Source: Nocardiopsis sp. JB363
Lineage (GTDB): Bacteria > Actinomycetota > Actinomycetes > Streptosporangiales > Streptosporangiaceae
NCBI RefSeq assembly: GCF_900143625.1
Contig: NZ_FRFF01000106.1
Location: 1-56,729 of the forward strand
Direction: 5' to 3'
Length of the DNA: 56,729 nt
The notes beneath the pieces were generated by a model, which was not told the DNA's origin, searched no databases, and was given only the letters and a program-made list of their open reading frames with translations. Positions 19,478 through 28,968 of this stretch are shown piece by piece. Position numbers and translations under genes: made by a program. How positions within the stretch are numbered: position 1 is the stretch's first letter; each line of letters begins with the position of its first letter.

Positions 19478-20653
19478 CTACGCCGCGAGCCGCTCCTCCC
19501 GGCGCAGTTCCTGGGGGCGCAGGTGGGTGACGCTCCGCCAGACCCACTCCAGGGGGCCCAGCCGGAAGCGACGCAGCCACCAGCGGGCGACCAGGGCCAC
19601 CACCACGAAGTAGCCGGCGGCCAGCGCGTACTGCGCGAGCATGGGCACCTCTCCTTCGAAGGGCTTCAGCAGCAGGAACACCGCGGTGCTGCCCAGGTAG
19701 ACGGTGAGCGTCATCCGGCCCAGGGGCGCCAGCGTGCCCAGGGCTCGGGCCACGGCACCGTCGCGGCGCAGCAGCCACCACACCAGCCCGAGGTAGAACA
19801 GGCCCCCGCCCAGGCCGGTCAGCGTGGACGAGAGGTTGGTCATCATCTCGGCCGGCAGCGGGGTCACCGGGACACCGTCGGGGCCCAGGACCGGGATGCC
19901 GTCGGCATCGAACTCCCTCGGGAAGAGCAGGTCGGAGCCGGCGAGGAGGCCCATGCCCACGACCTCTCCGATCAGGCCGCCCCACATCATCGGGGCAATG
20001 AGCCGGTTCGGTCCCGTGAAGTCCGGGGAGAGCTCGGGGCGGCGGGCCAGCCACACGCCCACGCAGAAGAACCCGAGGGTCTGTGGGATCGGTCCGATCA
20101 GCATGACCTGGACCGTCCCCGAACCCATGAGGGGCTCGAACAGCGGTGAGAGGAGGAACGATCCGGCCGCGAACCACAGCGGCCGGTTCGGCGAACCCGC
20201 CGTCATCAGCGGCAGCAGCGCGGCCAGGACCAGCGCGGTGATGGCGTAGTGGGCGAGAATGTCCCCGCTGAACACCAGCAGGTGCGGGATTCCGAAGAGG
20301 ACGCCGAGGGCGACGTACCGGCGGAGCATGGTCGCCATGGGGCGCCCGCCACGACGGGTGACGGAACTCCAGGCCAGGACGGCTCCCACCCCGAGCAGCA
20401 CCATCAACATGGCCCGGGCCTTGCCGGACATGAGCACGGAGAGCCCGACCTCCAGGACCGACGTGAGAACACTCGACTCACGTTCACCGGTCATCTCGCC
20501 CGGAAAGACGACGGCGGTGGCGTTCATCAGGACGACACCGATCATCGCGATCGCACGGGCGACGTCCAGGAACGCCACCCGTCGACCGCGGTCCGGAACG
20601 GCCGGTACGGCGGCACCATCCGGCACCGCGTCCGGGTTCGTGGCTGTGGTCAA
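19478..20653 (-). CDS. DUF418-family integral membrane protein
   Basis: Membrane protein of about 391 residues with roughly nine hydrophobic segments, beginning with FLDVARAIAMIGVVLMN, typical of the DUF418/YeiB group, and ending with the DUF418 segment (LGRMTLTVYLGSTAVF onward). Function unknown; the fold is related to acyltransferase-3 membrane proteins. I chose the TTG at 20653 because GAAAGGGG stands eight bases before it; an ATG at 20716 lacks a ribosome site. It is divergent from the two-component system next door, a plausible regulatory target. Confidence 0.8.
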   Translation of the reverse strand: MTTATNPDAVPDGAAVPAVPDRGRRVAFLDVARAIAMIGVVLMNATAVVFPGEMTGERESSVLTSVLEVGLSVLMSGKARAMLMVLLGVGAVLAWSSVTRRGGRPMATMLRRYVALGVLFGIPHLLVFSGDILAHYAITALVLAALLPLMTAGSPNRPLWFAAGSFLLSPLFEPLMGSGTVQVMLIGPIPQTLGFFCVGVWLARRPELSPDFTGPNRLIAPMMWGGLIGEVVGMGLLAGSDLLFPREFDADGIPVLGPDGVPVTPLPAEMMTNLSSTLTGLGGGLFYLGLVWWLLRRDGAVARALGTLAPLGRMTLTVYLGSTAVFLLLKPFEGEVPMLAQYALAAGYFVVVALVARWWLRRFRLGPLEWVWRSVTHLRPQELRREERLAA

Positions 20654-20802
20654 GGTAGCGCCCCTTTCGGTTTCGACGAGGAGTTCAGCTTCGTCCCCGC
20701 GCCCCCTCGCGCACATCCACCGAACAGCCGAGACACCGGTCGGCCCGCGTCATCCCTTCGACCGAGGCCCGGAAGGGGCCCGGCGGCCTAGCCTTGGTCA
20801 CC

Positions 20803-22023
20803 ATGAACCGTTCCACCCTCACGAACAGGCTGTTCGCCCTCGCCGAGCGCAGATCCCGGTCCCTGTCGCGGTTGGCGGCGGCGGGGCTGGCGGTCGCGTT
20901 GCTCGTGGCCTCCGTGGAGGATCTGCGCAGCGTCCTCCACGCGCGGGCGCTGGACGACTGGCCGGGGCCGCCGCAATCCTCAATGGACTTCGCTCCTTGG
21001 ATCGCCGGCACGCTCTGCGCGCTGATGGTCGGCCTGGCGGTGTGGCCCTGGGTCGGCCGTTGGGCCACCACGGCCGCCGGGACGCTCGCGCCCACGGTGG
21101 TGCTCGTGACCTCGGTGCTGCTGTGGCCGTCGCCGATGGGTTTGTTCGGCTATCGCATCTCCAACGCGGAGATGCTCGGCCTCCTGATCGTGCTGACCCT
21201 GGTGGTCCTGCGCTGCCACCCTTGGCAGATCCTGTTGGTGTCGACCATGTGCTATTTCGCGTTCCTGTCCGACTATCTGCGCGAGCCCTTCAGTCTCCAA
21301 CCGACCGCCGCGTTGTCAATGGTGCTGGTGGGGTTGGCACCCGGTGCGTACCTGCGCTGGCGGGCGATGGAACGGCGGGCCCGGGTACACCGGGTCCGTG
21401 CCGAGGAACGGCTGGCGATCGCCCGGGACCTGCACGACGTGGTGGCGCACGAGGTGACCGGGATCGTGGTCCGGGTCCAGGCGTTGCGGCACGTGGCCGA
21501 TCGCAGACCCGAACTGATCGGCGAGGCCCTGCCGGAGATCGAGGAGGCTGGCACCCGGGCCCTGGAGTCGATGCGCGGTATGGTCTCTCGGCTGCGTGGT
21601 CCGGAGGATGCCCCCTTGACGTCCGACCCGGTCGACGGGCTGCTGGCGCTCGCCGCCCCCGCCGAACACGGGCGTCCGGAGGTGTCGGTGCGGTTGGAGG
21701 GCCCCATGGCGGAACTGCCCCCGGAGGTCGGCACCGCGGCTTGGCGGATCGCGCAGGAGTCGGTGACGAACGCGCTGCGCCACGCGCGCGGGGCGTCCCG
21801 GGTGGACATCGACGTGCGGGCCGACGCCGACGCGATGACGCTCCGGGTGGTGGACGACGGCCGAGGCGGGGCCCGAGGCTCAGGCCCCGCCGGGGGCGGT
21901 CACGGTCTGGTCGGGATGGGAGAACGGGCCCGGGTGCTCGGCGGGGAGTTGTCCGCCGGCCCGAGCGGACAGGGGTGGACGGTGTCGGCGACGATCCCGG
22001 TACCGGAGAGAGGAACACGTTGA
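20803..22023 (+). CDS. Two-component sensor histidine kinase (NarL/DesK type)
   Basis: Kinase of 406 residues. Several membrane segments lie between residues 25 and 185. The HisKA_3 dimerisation motif RDLHDVVAHEV has the phosphoacceptor His211, and the ATPase domain motifs ESVTNALRHARG and VDDGRGG then GGGHGLVGMGERA follow. TAGCCT ends eight bases before the ATG, suggesting a leaderless transcript. The stop overlaps the regulator start, so the two are coupled. The signal is unknown; the adjacent divergent DUF418 gene could be its output. Confidence 0.9.
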   Translation: MNRSTLTNRLFALAERRSRSLSRLAAAGLAVALLVASVEDLRSVLHARALDDWPGPPQSSMDFAPWIAGTLCALMVGLAVWPWVGRWATTAAGTLAPTVVLVTSVLLWPSPMGLFGYRISNAEMLGLLIVLTLVVLRCHPWQILLVSTMCYFAFLSDYLREPFSLQPTAALSMVLVGLAPGAYLRWRAMERRARVHRVRAEERLAIARDLHDVVAHEVTGIVVRVQALRHVADRRPELIGEALPEIEEAGTRALESMRGMVSRLRGPEDAPLTSDPVDGLLALAAPAEHGRPEVSVRLEGPMAELPPEVGTAAWRIAQESVTNALRHARGASRVDIDVRADADAMTLRVVDDGRGGARGSGPAGGGHGLVGMGERARVLGGELSAGPSGQGWTVSATIPVPERGTR

Positions 22024-22670
22024 CGATTCGGGTGCTGCTCGCCGACGACCAGAGCATGGTCCGGACGGGTTTTCGCTACATGCTCGACGCCGAGGACGAC
22101 ATCGCGGTGGTGGGCGAGGCCGGCGACGGGGTGGAAGCGGTCCGGCTGGCCGGGGAACTCCGGCCGGACGTGGTCCTCATGGACATTCGGATGCCGGGGG
22201 TGGACGGTCTGGAGGCCACCCGGCGGCTCGCCGGTCCGGGTGTCGAGGATCCGGTGAGGGTGGTCGTGGTGACCACCTTCGACATGGACGAGTACGTGCA
22301 CGCCGCGTTGACCGGCGGCGCCGTGGGTTTCCTGCTCAAGGACGCGGGTCCGGCGTTGCTCATCGAGGCGGTGCGGGCGGCGGCCCGTGGGGACGCCCTG
22401 GTCTCGCCGCGGATCACCGTGCGGCTGCTGCGGCACTTCACCCGACCGCAGAAGCGGGAACCCGAACCCGACGAGAGGGGATTGACCGCCCGGGAGATGG
22501 ACATCGTGCGCGAGGTGGCACGCGGCCTCACCAACATCGAGGTCGCCGCGGAACTTTACGTCACCGTGAGCACGGTCAAGACCCACCTGGCCCGGGTGCA
22601 GGAGAAGCTCGGTGCTCGCAACCGGGTGGAGGTCGCCATCTGGGCCCACCGCAGTGGTCTGGTCGCCTGA
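22020..22670 (+). CDS. LuxR/NarL-type response regulator
   Basis: Regulator of 216 residues. The receiver domain has Asp55 as phosphoacceptor in VVLMDIRMPG and the conserved Lys in FLLKDAG. The C-terminal LuxR helix-turn-helix is LTAREMDIVREVARGLTN then STVKTHLARV. Translation starts at TTG 22020 with GGAGAGAGG upstream, overlapping the kinase stop. It forms a pair with the kinase just upstream; a hairpin terminator follows. Confidence 0.92.
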   Translation: MTIRVLLADDQSMVRTGFRYMLDAEDDIAVVGEAGDGVEAVRLAGELRPDVVLMDIRMPGVDGLEATRRLAGPGVEDPVRVVVVTTFDMDEYVHAALTGGAVGFLLKDAGPALLIEAVRAAARGDALVSPRITVRLLRHFTRPQKREPEPDERGLTAREMDIVREVARGLTNIEVAAELYVTVSTVKTHLARVQEKLGARNRVEVAIWAHRSGLVA

Positions 22671-22675
22671 ACTGT

Positions 22676-22700
22676 CCCGCTTGGCGAAAAAGTGAGCGGG
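22676..22700 (+). terminator. Probable terminator after response regulator
   Basis: CCCGCT at 22676-22681 pairs with AGCGGG at 22695-22700, followed by TTCT, directly downstream of the regulator stop. Confidence 0.5.
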
Positions 22701-22801
22701 TTCTGACCCTTTGGCCCGTGTCGCCCCCGTACCGACTCATGTGCGAAGCGTGATGATCGTGGAGGATCGCGTTGCGACGACACGTCTGCGAGGAATACCC
22801 C

Positions 22802-23815
22802 ATGGCCACCATGCGTGCGGCCCGGTTGAACATCACCGAACGGACCCTGAAGGTCACCGACGTTCCCAAACCGGTCCCGGGACGGGGACAGGTCCTGGTC
22901 CGAGTGAGGGCCGCGGGTGTCTGCCTGTCCGACGTGCACCTGATCGAAGGCGGCCTGACCCCGCTCCACCTTCGGGAGGACGCCGTCACCCTGGGCCATG
23001 AGGTGGCGGGCGAGGTCGAGGAGATCGGCCCGGAGGTCTTCGGCCACCAGGTCGGTGACCGGGTGGCGCTCCAGGCCGGTGAACACGACCGCCGCGGACG
23101 ACTGCTCACCCGCGGGGTGGACTACGACGGCGGATGGGCCGAGTACACGTTGGCCCATGAGGACACCCTCGTTCCGATCCCCGCCGACCTGCCGTTCGAA
23201 CAGGCGGCGATCATTCCGGACGCGGTGTCCACCCCTTGGGCGGCGGTCTCCGTCACCGGTGACGTGCGCGCCGCGGAGGCGGTGTGCGTGTGGGGCGTGG
23301 GCGGTCTGGGCGCCCACGCGGTCCAGCTGCTGCGGATGGTCGGCGCGGCCCCGATCATCGCCGCCGACCCGGATGAGAGCGCGCGTGAGCGCGCCCTGGA
23401 GTACGGGGCCGACGAGGCGCTCGACTCCACCGCACCGGACTTCCTCACCCGGGTCGGGCAGCTCACCCATGGCCGCGGTCTGGACGTCGCCTTCGACTTC
23501 GCCGGGGTGCCGATCGTCCGGGAACAGGCCATTCGGCTCCTGGGCGAACACGGTCGGCTCGTGCTGGTGGGGCTGACCGAAAAGCCGCTGCACGTCGAGG
23601 ACGGCATCCGGTTCGGTTACCTGCGCCAGCGGATCCTCGGCCACTACGGTTCCGAGGCCGAACACATGGTGGAGCTGATGGACCTGGTGCGCGCGGGCCG
23701 CCTGGACTTCTCCCGTTCCATCAGCGACACCTTCACCCTGGAACAGGCTCCCGAGGCGGTGGAACGGTTGGAGAAGCGGGTCGGGTCACCGGTCCGCCTG
23801 GTCCTTCGACCCTGA
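22802..23815 (+). CDS. Zinc-type alcohol dehydrogenase (MDR family)
   Basis: Medium-chain dehydrogenase/reductase of 337 residues. The catalytic-zinc ligands are visible as Cys in AAGVCLSD and His-Glu in LGHEVAGEV, and the NAD(P) motif GVGGLGAHAVQ is near residue 165. The structural-zinc lobe with four cysteines is missing; AGEHDRRGRLLTRG takes its place. ATG at 22802 follows GAGGA. Substrate unknown. It stands alone between a two-component system and a convergent SDR gene. Confidence 0.88.
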   Translation: MATMRAARLNITERTLKVTDVPKPVPGRGQVLVRVRAAGVCLSDVHLIEGGLTPLHLREDAVTLGHEVAGEVEEIGPEVFGHQVGDRVALQAGEHDRRGRLLTRGVDYDGGWAEYTLAHEDTLVPIPADLPFEQAAIIPDAVSTPWAAVSVTGDVRAAEAVCVWGVGGLGAHAVQLLRMVGAAPIIAADPDESARERALEYGADEALDSTAPDFLTRVGQLTHGRGLDVAFDFAGVPIVREQAIRLLGEHGRLVLVGLTEKPLHVEDGIRFGYLRQRILGHYGSEAEHMVELMDLVRAGRLDFSRSISDTFTLEQAPEAVERLEKRVGSPVRLVLRP

Positions 23816-23823
23816 TGCGCGAC

Positions 23824-25290
23824 CTACCAGTCGCCGGTCCTGTAGTCCTTGAGGAAGCAGCCGTACAGGTCCTCGCCCAGCTCGCCACGGACGATCGGGT
23901 CGTAGACCCGCGCCGCCCCGTCCTCCAGGTCGAGAGGTGCGTGGAACCCGGCGTCGGCGAGGCGTTCCCGGTCCGGGTGCGGACGCTCGTCGGTGATCCA
24001 CCCGGTGTCGACGCTGGTCATGAGGATGCCGTCGGACTCCAGCATCTCCTCGGCGCTGGTCCGGGTGAGCTGGTTCAGCGCGGACTTGGCCATGTTGGTG
24101 TGCGGGTGTCCGGGTCCCTTGTAGCCGCGGCCGAACACACCCTCCATCGCGGAAACGTTGACCACGTACGTGCGCCGGGCCGGAGACGCCGCCAGTGCCG
24201 GGCGCAACCGGTTCACCAGCAGGAACGGAGCGCTGACGTTGCACAGCTGGACTTCGAGCATCTCCACGGGGTCGATCTCCCCCGTCGCCTGAGTCCAGCT
24301 GTTGACCGGAGCCAGGTCGGGGACGAGGCCGCCGGCGTCGATGGCACCGCCCGCACGGACCCGGTCGGGGTGAGCGGCGCCGGTGGTCAGCGCCAGTGAG
24401 GTGAGCATCTCCGGGGTGAGAACGTGCGGTGCGACGCCGGCGATCTCCGCCTCGCCGGCGCCCTCCACGGCGCGTGGGCGCACGCCTCCGAGCACCAAGG
24501 GTTCGGGCAACCCGTCACCGGTGAGCGGTTCGGCCTCCGCGGCGATGAGCGGCGCGTAGGAGCCGGGTGAACGCCGTACGGTCTGCGCGGCGTTGTTGAT
24601 GAGGATGTCCAGGTGACCCCGCTCGATCACCGAGTCGGCCAGCCGCAGGACCTGTGCGGGGTCGCGCAGGTCGATCCCGATGACGTCGAGCCGGTGCAGC
24701 CACCGGTCGCTGTCGGGCATCGCGGCGAAGCGACGCACGGCGTCGTTGGGGAAGCGCGTGGTGATGGTGGTGTGGGCTCCGTCGCGCAGCAGGCGCAGCG
24801 CGATGTACATGCCGATCTTGGCGCGACCGCCGGTCAGCAGGGCACGGCGACCGGTGAGGTCGGTGCGGGCGTTGCGGCGCTCCCGGTTGAAGGCCGCGCA
24901 CCCCGGACACAGCTGGTGGTAGAAGGCGTCGACCTCGCGGTACTTCTGCTTGCACACGTAGCAGGGGCGGGCCCTGCGCAGGACCCCGGCGAGCGCTCCG
25001 GTGCTGCCGCTGGTGAGCGCGCGACCGTTGGTCTCGTCGTCGATCCGGTCCGGCGCCGCGGTGGCCGTGGCCGCCATGACGGCACCGTCGTGGAGCTTCT
25101 CCGCGGTCCGGCGTTCCTTGCGTCGCCGCTCCTTGAGCGCCTTGAAGAGGCCGGCTGTGGCCCGTTGGAGGACGAGCGAGTCGTCGTGGTCGGGGGGCAG
25201 CGTCTCGGCCTTCGCCAGGACCTCCAGGCATCGCCGAAGGTCCTCCGGGTCGATCCCATCGGCCGTCACCCTGGTCACCGTCTCCGTCAT
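23824..25290 (-). CDS. SDR-family oxidoreductase with zinc ribbon
   Basis: Protein of 488 residues. A helical, basic N-terminal region leads to a zinc-ribbon-like segment with CYVCKQKYRE and CPGC (near residues 109-131). A Rossmann domain follows, with the TGGRAKIGMYIA cofactor motif and NNAAQTVRR. The usual YxxxK catalytic pair is not seen: the lysine is in HPHTNMAKSALNQ, with Thr four residues before it, where Tyr should be. It may be an unusual SDR or a non-catalytic one. The gene is convergent with the alcohol dehydrogenase, nine bases apart. Confidence 0.8.
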   Translation of the reverse strand: MTETVTRVTADGIDPEDLRRCLEVLAKAETLPPDHDDSLVLQRATAGLFKALKERRRKERRTAEKLHDGAVMAATATAAPDRIDDETNGRALTSGSTGALAGVLRRARPCYVCKQKYREVDAFYHQLCPGCAAFNRERRNARTDLTGRRALLTGGRAKIGMYIALRLLRDGAHTTITTRFPNDAVRRFAAMPDSDRWLHRLDVIGIDLRDPAQVLRLADSVIERGHLDILINNAAQTVRRSPGSYAPLIAAEAEPLTGDGLPEPLVLGGVRPRAVEGAGEAEIAGVAPHVLTPEMLTSLALTTGAAHPDRVRAGGAIDAGGLVPDLAPVNSWTQATGEIDPVEMLEVQLCNVSAPFLLVNRLRPALAASPARRTYVVNVSAMEGVFGRGYKGPGHPHTNMAKSALNQLTRTSAEEMLESDGILMTSVDTGWITDERPHPDRERLADAGFHAPLDLEDGAARVYDPIVRGELGEDLYGCFLKDYRTGDW

Positions 25291-25476
25291 CTCCGCACCT
25301 ACCGCTGTTCCTCGTGCCCGCTCGTCCGGACCAACTGGAACCTTATGTGCAGTATCGGACCGGGAGCGCCCGGCCCCGGCCGCTTCGATTAGTCTCCGCG
25401 TCCGCGAGGGGCGACCATGGGGGAGTCAACGTCGACTTGTGCGGCACCAGAGGTGTCCGCGAACGAGGGAGGCCCC

Positions 25477-26034
25477 ATGTCCCAGCCCGGGTCCGGACCG
25501 AGCACCGCCGAGCGCGAGTTCGTGGTGCTGTTGGACGAGGAGCACCGTCCCATCGGTTCGGCGGACAAGGCCGTGGTGCACACCGAGGACACCCCGCTGC
25601 ACCTGGCGTTCTCCAGCTACGTGGTCGGCCCGGACGGCCGGGTACTGCTCACCCGGCGCGCGCTGGACAAGACCACCTGGCCGGGGGTGTGGACCAACAG
25701 TTGCTGTGGGCACCCGGCCCCGGAGGAGTCCGTGGCGGACGCGATCCGGCGCAGGGCCCGTCAGGAACTCGGGATCGAGTTGACCGAGATCACCGACGCG
25801 CTGCCGGACTTCCGGTACCGGGCGGTGTCGGCCGAGGGCATCGTGGAGAACGAGTTCTGCCCGGTGTTCTGGGCCCGGACCGAGGACGAACCCGCTCCGA
25901 ACCCCGATGAGGTGGCCGAATACGTGTGGGCGCCGTGGGAGGACGTGGTGACTCTCGCCGAACGCACCCCTTGGGCGATCAGCCCGTGGGCCGTCGAACA
26001 GGTACCGCGTCTGAACGCCGCGCGTAAGGATTGA
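25477..26034 (+). CDS. idi: Isopentenyl-diphosphate delta-isomerase type I
   Basis: Nudix-fold enzyme of 185 residues interconverting isopentenyl and dimethylallyl diphosphate for isoprenoid synthesis. The active-site motif TNSCCGHP holds Cys77, and ENEFCP carries the second catalytic acid. The start at 25477 follows a strong GAGGGAGG site; the in-frame ATG at 25417 would add 20 unconserved residues. It stands alone and ends in a hairpin terminator shared with the convergent small gene. Confidence 0.93.
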   Translation: MSQPGSGPSTAEREFVVLLDEEHRPIGSADKAVVHTEDTPLHLAFSSYVVGPDGRVLLTRRALDKTTWPGVWTNSCCGHPAPEESVADAIRRRARQELGIELTEITDALPDFRYRAVSAEGIVENEFCPVFWARTEDEPAPNPDEVAEYVWAPWEDVVTLAERTPWAISPWAVEQVPRLNAARKD

Positions 26035-26041
26035 TGCCCGG

Positions 26042-26074
26042 CCCCGCCTGGGAGGTCAGTCTTCCCAGGTGGGG
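26042..26074. terminator. Hairpin terminator between idi and convergent gene
   Basis: CCCCGCCTGGGA at 26042-26053 pairs with TCCCAGGTGGGG at 26063-26074 with one mismatch. It overlaps the last codons of the minus-strand DUF6221-like gene. Confidence 0.75.
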
Positions 26075-26355
26075 TCGTACAGGGGGTGGCCGCGGTAGAC
26101 GGCGGCGAGGTACTTCACCGCGAGCCGCCATGCCAGCAGCTCCGACCAGGGGTCGCCTTTGACCTTCACGGCCGCTCCGGAGTCGTCCAGGATGCGCATG
26201 CTGGCGGTGTGCGCCTCGGTGTAGCCCTGGACGATCTTGCGCTTGGCCGCGACTTCGGCCAGCGCTCTCTCCCGACCGCGTGAACCCACGGGCACGGCCT
26301 TGGAAGCGCGTTCGTCCTCATCCAGACGTGCCTTCAGGAACTCGACGATGGTCAA
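26056..26355 (-). CDS. DUF6221-like small protein
   Basis: Small soluble protein of 99 residues beginning (M)TIVEFLKARLDEDE and ending with a segment on residence-style sequence YRGHPLYDPTWED. The N-terminal block and the later AEVAAKRKIVQGYTEAH match the DUF6221 pattern common in actinobacteria and their mobile elements. Start is a TTG at 26355 with a strong AGGAGGGG ribosome site; no function is known. Confidence 0.65.
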   Translation of the reverse strand: MTIVEFLKARLDEDERASKAVPVGSRGRERALAEVAAKRKIVQGYTEAHTASMRILDDSGAAVKVKGDPWSELLAWRLAVKYLAAVYRGHPLYDPTWED

Positions 26356-26486
26356 CGGACAACCCCTCCTCTGTCCCCCCAATGCCATATATAAGGTTCA
26401 GTATCTGCCATATGGCCCATTCGAGCCACCCCGGTAGACCCCCGTCGACCGATGTTCCCCAAGTGCTGTTCCCCGCTCGGATCGCC

Positions 26487-27314
26487 TTAGTCACAGCCCT
26501 CGAACTGCGGCACGCTGCGGACCACTTCGAGACCGGTCTCACCGAACCACTCGTCGAGCAGAACGGACGCCGTCTCGTCCTGGTACATCTCGCTGACCGC
26601 CTTGTTCACCGCCTCACAGGCCGCCACGTCACCGTAGGGCAACCCGACCCCGTACTTCTCGTCCGTGAACGGGTTGTTGACGAACTGGAACGCGTCGGGG
26701 TCCTCGGCGAGGAACCCGGCGAGGATCAGGTTGTCGGTGGACACCGCGTCCACCTCCCCCTCGGCGAGCCGCTCGATGCAGGCGCTGTAGCTCTCCGCCT
26801 CCTGTAGCTCGGACACGTCGATCCCCAGGCCGTCGGTGATCCGGAGCGCCGAGTTGGAGCCCTCGCCCTGGCAGACGCTGCGCCCCGCCAGGTCGCGGAC
26901 CCCGGACACCTCGTTCTCGTCGGCGCGCACCAGGATGTCCTGCTTGGCCACGTAGTACGGACCACCGAAGGTCACCTCGGTCTTGCGGGCGGGGGTGATG
27001 GAATAGGTCGCCACGACCATGTCCACCTCACCGCTGATCAACTTGTCCTCGCGCTCGGCCGAGGTGACCCCGACCAGCTCCACGTCGGTGATCCCCATCC
27101 GTTCGGCGATCTCGTGGGCCATGTCCACGTCGAACCCGACGAGCTCGCCGCCCTCCTCCAGGCCCAGCCCGGGTTGGTCGGCCTTGACCCCGATGGTCAG
27201 CGAATCCGCGTCCACCAGCGACTTCTCATCCTCCGCCGAGCAGGCGGACAGCACCAGCGTCGCCGTGGCGACCAGGGCCGCCACGGACCACGCGCGACGG
27301 CGTCCGAACCACAT
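26487..27314 (-). CDS. glnH: Amino-acid-binding lipoprotein GlnH-like
   Basis: Periplasmic solute-binding lipoprotein of 275 residues of the glutamate/aspartate/glutamine SBP_bac_3 family. The lipobox LSAC puts the lipidated cysteine at residue 25. Motifs GVKADQPGLG, VGFDVDMAHEIAERMG and the segment VATYSITPARK are typical. No ABC permease or ATPase adjoins. Instead it follows glnX and the pknG group, as in mycobacteria, where GlnH senses amino acids and signals through GlnX to PknG. Start chosen at 27314, seven bases after GAGGGGA. It is the last gene of the operon. Confidence 0.88.
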   Translation of the reverse strand: MWFGRRRAWSVAALVATATLVLSACSAEDEKSLVDADSLTIGVKADQPGLGLEEGGELVGFDVDMAHEIAERMGITDVELVGVTSAEREDKLISGEVDMVVATYSITPARKTEVTFGGPYYVAKQDILVRADENEVSGVRDLAGRSVCQGEGSNSALRITDGLGIDVSELQEAESYSACIERLAEGEVDAVSTDNLILAGFLAEDPDAFQFVNNPFTDEKYGVGLPYGDVAACEAVNKAVSEMYQDETASVLLDEWFGETGLEVVRSVPQFEGCD

Positions 27315-27357
27315 GTGCGTGTTCCCCTCGATCCGACTGTTCATCTCGATCAGCCCG

Positions 27358-28962
27358 TCAGCGGTACTCGGCGAGCCGGGGACGGACCCCGATCACCACC
27401 AGGGTCAGCAGGATCAGCGCGCCGACCGGAAGACCCCAGGTCCACGGCGCGAGCGCCGCGTCCCCACGATCGATGCCGTCGGTGAACTCCTCCCGATGCA
27501 GGTCGATCAGCCCGTCCAGGGCGTCCATGTAGGCGGGGAAGACCCCCTCCTCGGTGTGGGACACACCCATCCGGACGTCGATGGCGGCCTCCAGGTCACC
27601 GTCGCGCGCGGCGGCGCGCAGCCTCTGGTCCTCGACCTGCACGTCGTTGTAGGCCGACAGCACCTCGGCGAGCGCGTCCTCCTGTCCGGGAAGCAGCGCT
27701 TCTTGGGCACTCTGTCCCAGGTAGCCCAACGTTCCGGGGTCCCGCGAATCCGAACCGTCCGATCCGGGCAGCTCCGGGAACGCCTCGGAGACCTCGCCGA
27801 TCTCCGCGTAGTAGTCCTCCAGGGTGCTCGCCGGGCGGAAGAGCACCTGCTGCGACCGCTCCAGGTAGACCTGCTGGTAGTTGTCGGCGAACACGTCGTC
27901 GATCAGGTAGCGGCTCTGGTCCGCCTGCATGTCCGTGGTGATGGCGCCCGCACGAGCCAGCGCCATCGCGGCGTCCAACCCCTCGTCCTTCGCCTCGCTC
28001 TGATGTCCGCCACTGCTGTTGAGCGCGAGCGTGACCCCGACCGTCAGGACCATGGCCCCGACGGTGGCGACCAGGAGCGGGGCGTTGAACCGACGGCGGA
28101 ACCGCACCCGCAGGTACAGCTGGAGGGCGATGAGGGCGGCGACGGTGGCCACCCCGACCCCGCCGACCCACACCAGCCCCATCGCGACGGCGGACTGCCC
28201 CTCCTCGTGGTTGGTGCGCACGATCGCTGATGAGTCCAGCCCCAGGTTGAACGCCTTGGGCAGGAGTTCGGTGTGCATCAGCCGCGTGGCCTGCCGGTAG
28301 CTTCGCAGGGCCTCGGGGTCGACCTCCCCCGGCGGGGCGCCGGCCTCGTCGTTGAGCAGACGGGCCTCCGCGGCCAACTGCTCATAGGCGCCGATCCCGT
28401 CCAGGACCGCCTGGACGTTGTACTCCTCGACCGTGTCGCCCTCGGTCAGCGAGGCCGCTTGAAGCAGGGCCTCGTTGGCCTGGCCCCGGCTGCTCTCGTA
28501 ACCGGCCTCGGATTCCTCGCGCCCCGATCCGAGATCGTGGTCGGTGCCCATGAGGAGGATGTTCACCACCCTGGCGTCCATGTCGGCCAGGGCCAGGTAC
28601 AGCTCGGTGGTGGCCATCGCCTGCGGACCGGCGTCCCGGCCCAGGACGTCGAGTCCGTCACGGGCCTGGCCGAGGGTGACGGTCGCGGACCCGAACAGTC
28701 CCACGATGGTCGCCACGCACAGCAGGGACAGCATCCACACCCGAGCGGGGGTGGTGCTCAGGGTCGATCGGAGCCCTGGTGACCAGGAGCGCGACCGCGG
28801 CGCGGGGTCTCCCCTGCCGGCCGCCGAGGCGACACCTGTTCCGTTGGGGCGCGGTCCGCCGGGCACCGGGACACCGGGTGCTCGGGGTGGTGGTCCGGGC
28901 GGCAGCGAGGGAGCGCCCGGTTCGGGTCGCCCTGCCACCTGTTCGGGGTTCGGGGGCATCAA
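27358..28962 (-). CDS. glnX: GlnX-like transmembrane sensor protein
   Basis: Membrane protein of 534 residues. After a Pro-rich cytoplasmic tail of about 70 residues come four hydrophobic segments, near residues 75-97, 260-285, 297-317 and 509-530. Between them are two large helical extracytoplasmic domains. This matches GlnX of mycobacteria, which is encoded next to glnH and pknG and passes the amino-acid signal of GlnH across the membrane. The start is six bases after the FHA gene stop, so it is cotranscribed. The assignment rests on topology and context more than on motifs. Confidence 0.8.
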   Translation of the reverse strand: MMPPNPEQVAGRPEPGAPSLPPGPPPRAPGVPVPGGPRPNGTGVASAAGRGDPAPRSRSWSPGLRSTLSTTPARVWMLSLLCVATIVGLFGSATVTLGQARDGLDVLGRDAGPQAMATTELYLALADMDARVVNILLMGTDHDLGSGREESEAGYESSRGQANEALLQAASLTEGDTVEEYNVQAVLDGIGAYEQLAAEARLLNDEAGAPPGEVDPEALRSYRQATRLMHTELLPKAFNLGLDSSAIVRTNHEEGQSAVAMGLVWVGGVGVATVAALIALQLYLRVRFRRRFNAPLLVATVGAMVLTVGVTLALNSSGGHQSEAKDEGLDAAMALARAGAITTDMQADQSRYLIDDVFADNYQQVYLERSQQVLFRPASTLEDYYAEIGEVSEAFPELPGSDGSDSRDPGTLGYLGQSAQEALLPGQEDALAEVLSAYNDVQVEDQRLRAAARDGDLEAAIDVRMGVSHTEEGVFPAYMDALDGLIDLHREEFTDGIDRGDAALAPWTWGLPVGALILLTLVVIGVRPRLAEYR

Positions 28963-28968
28963 CGGGGT

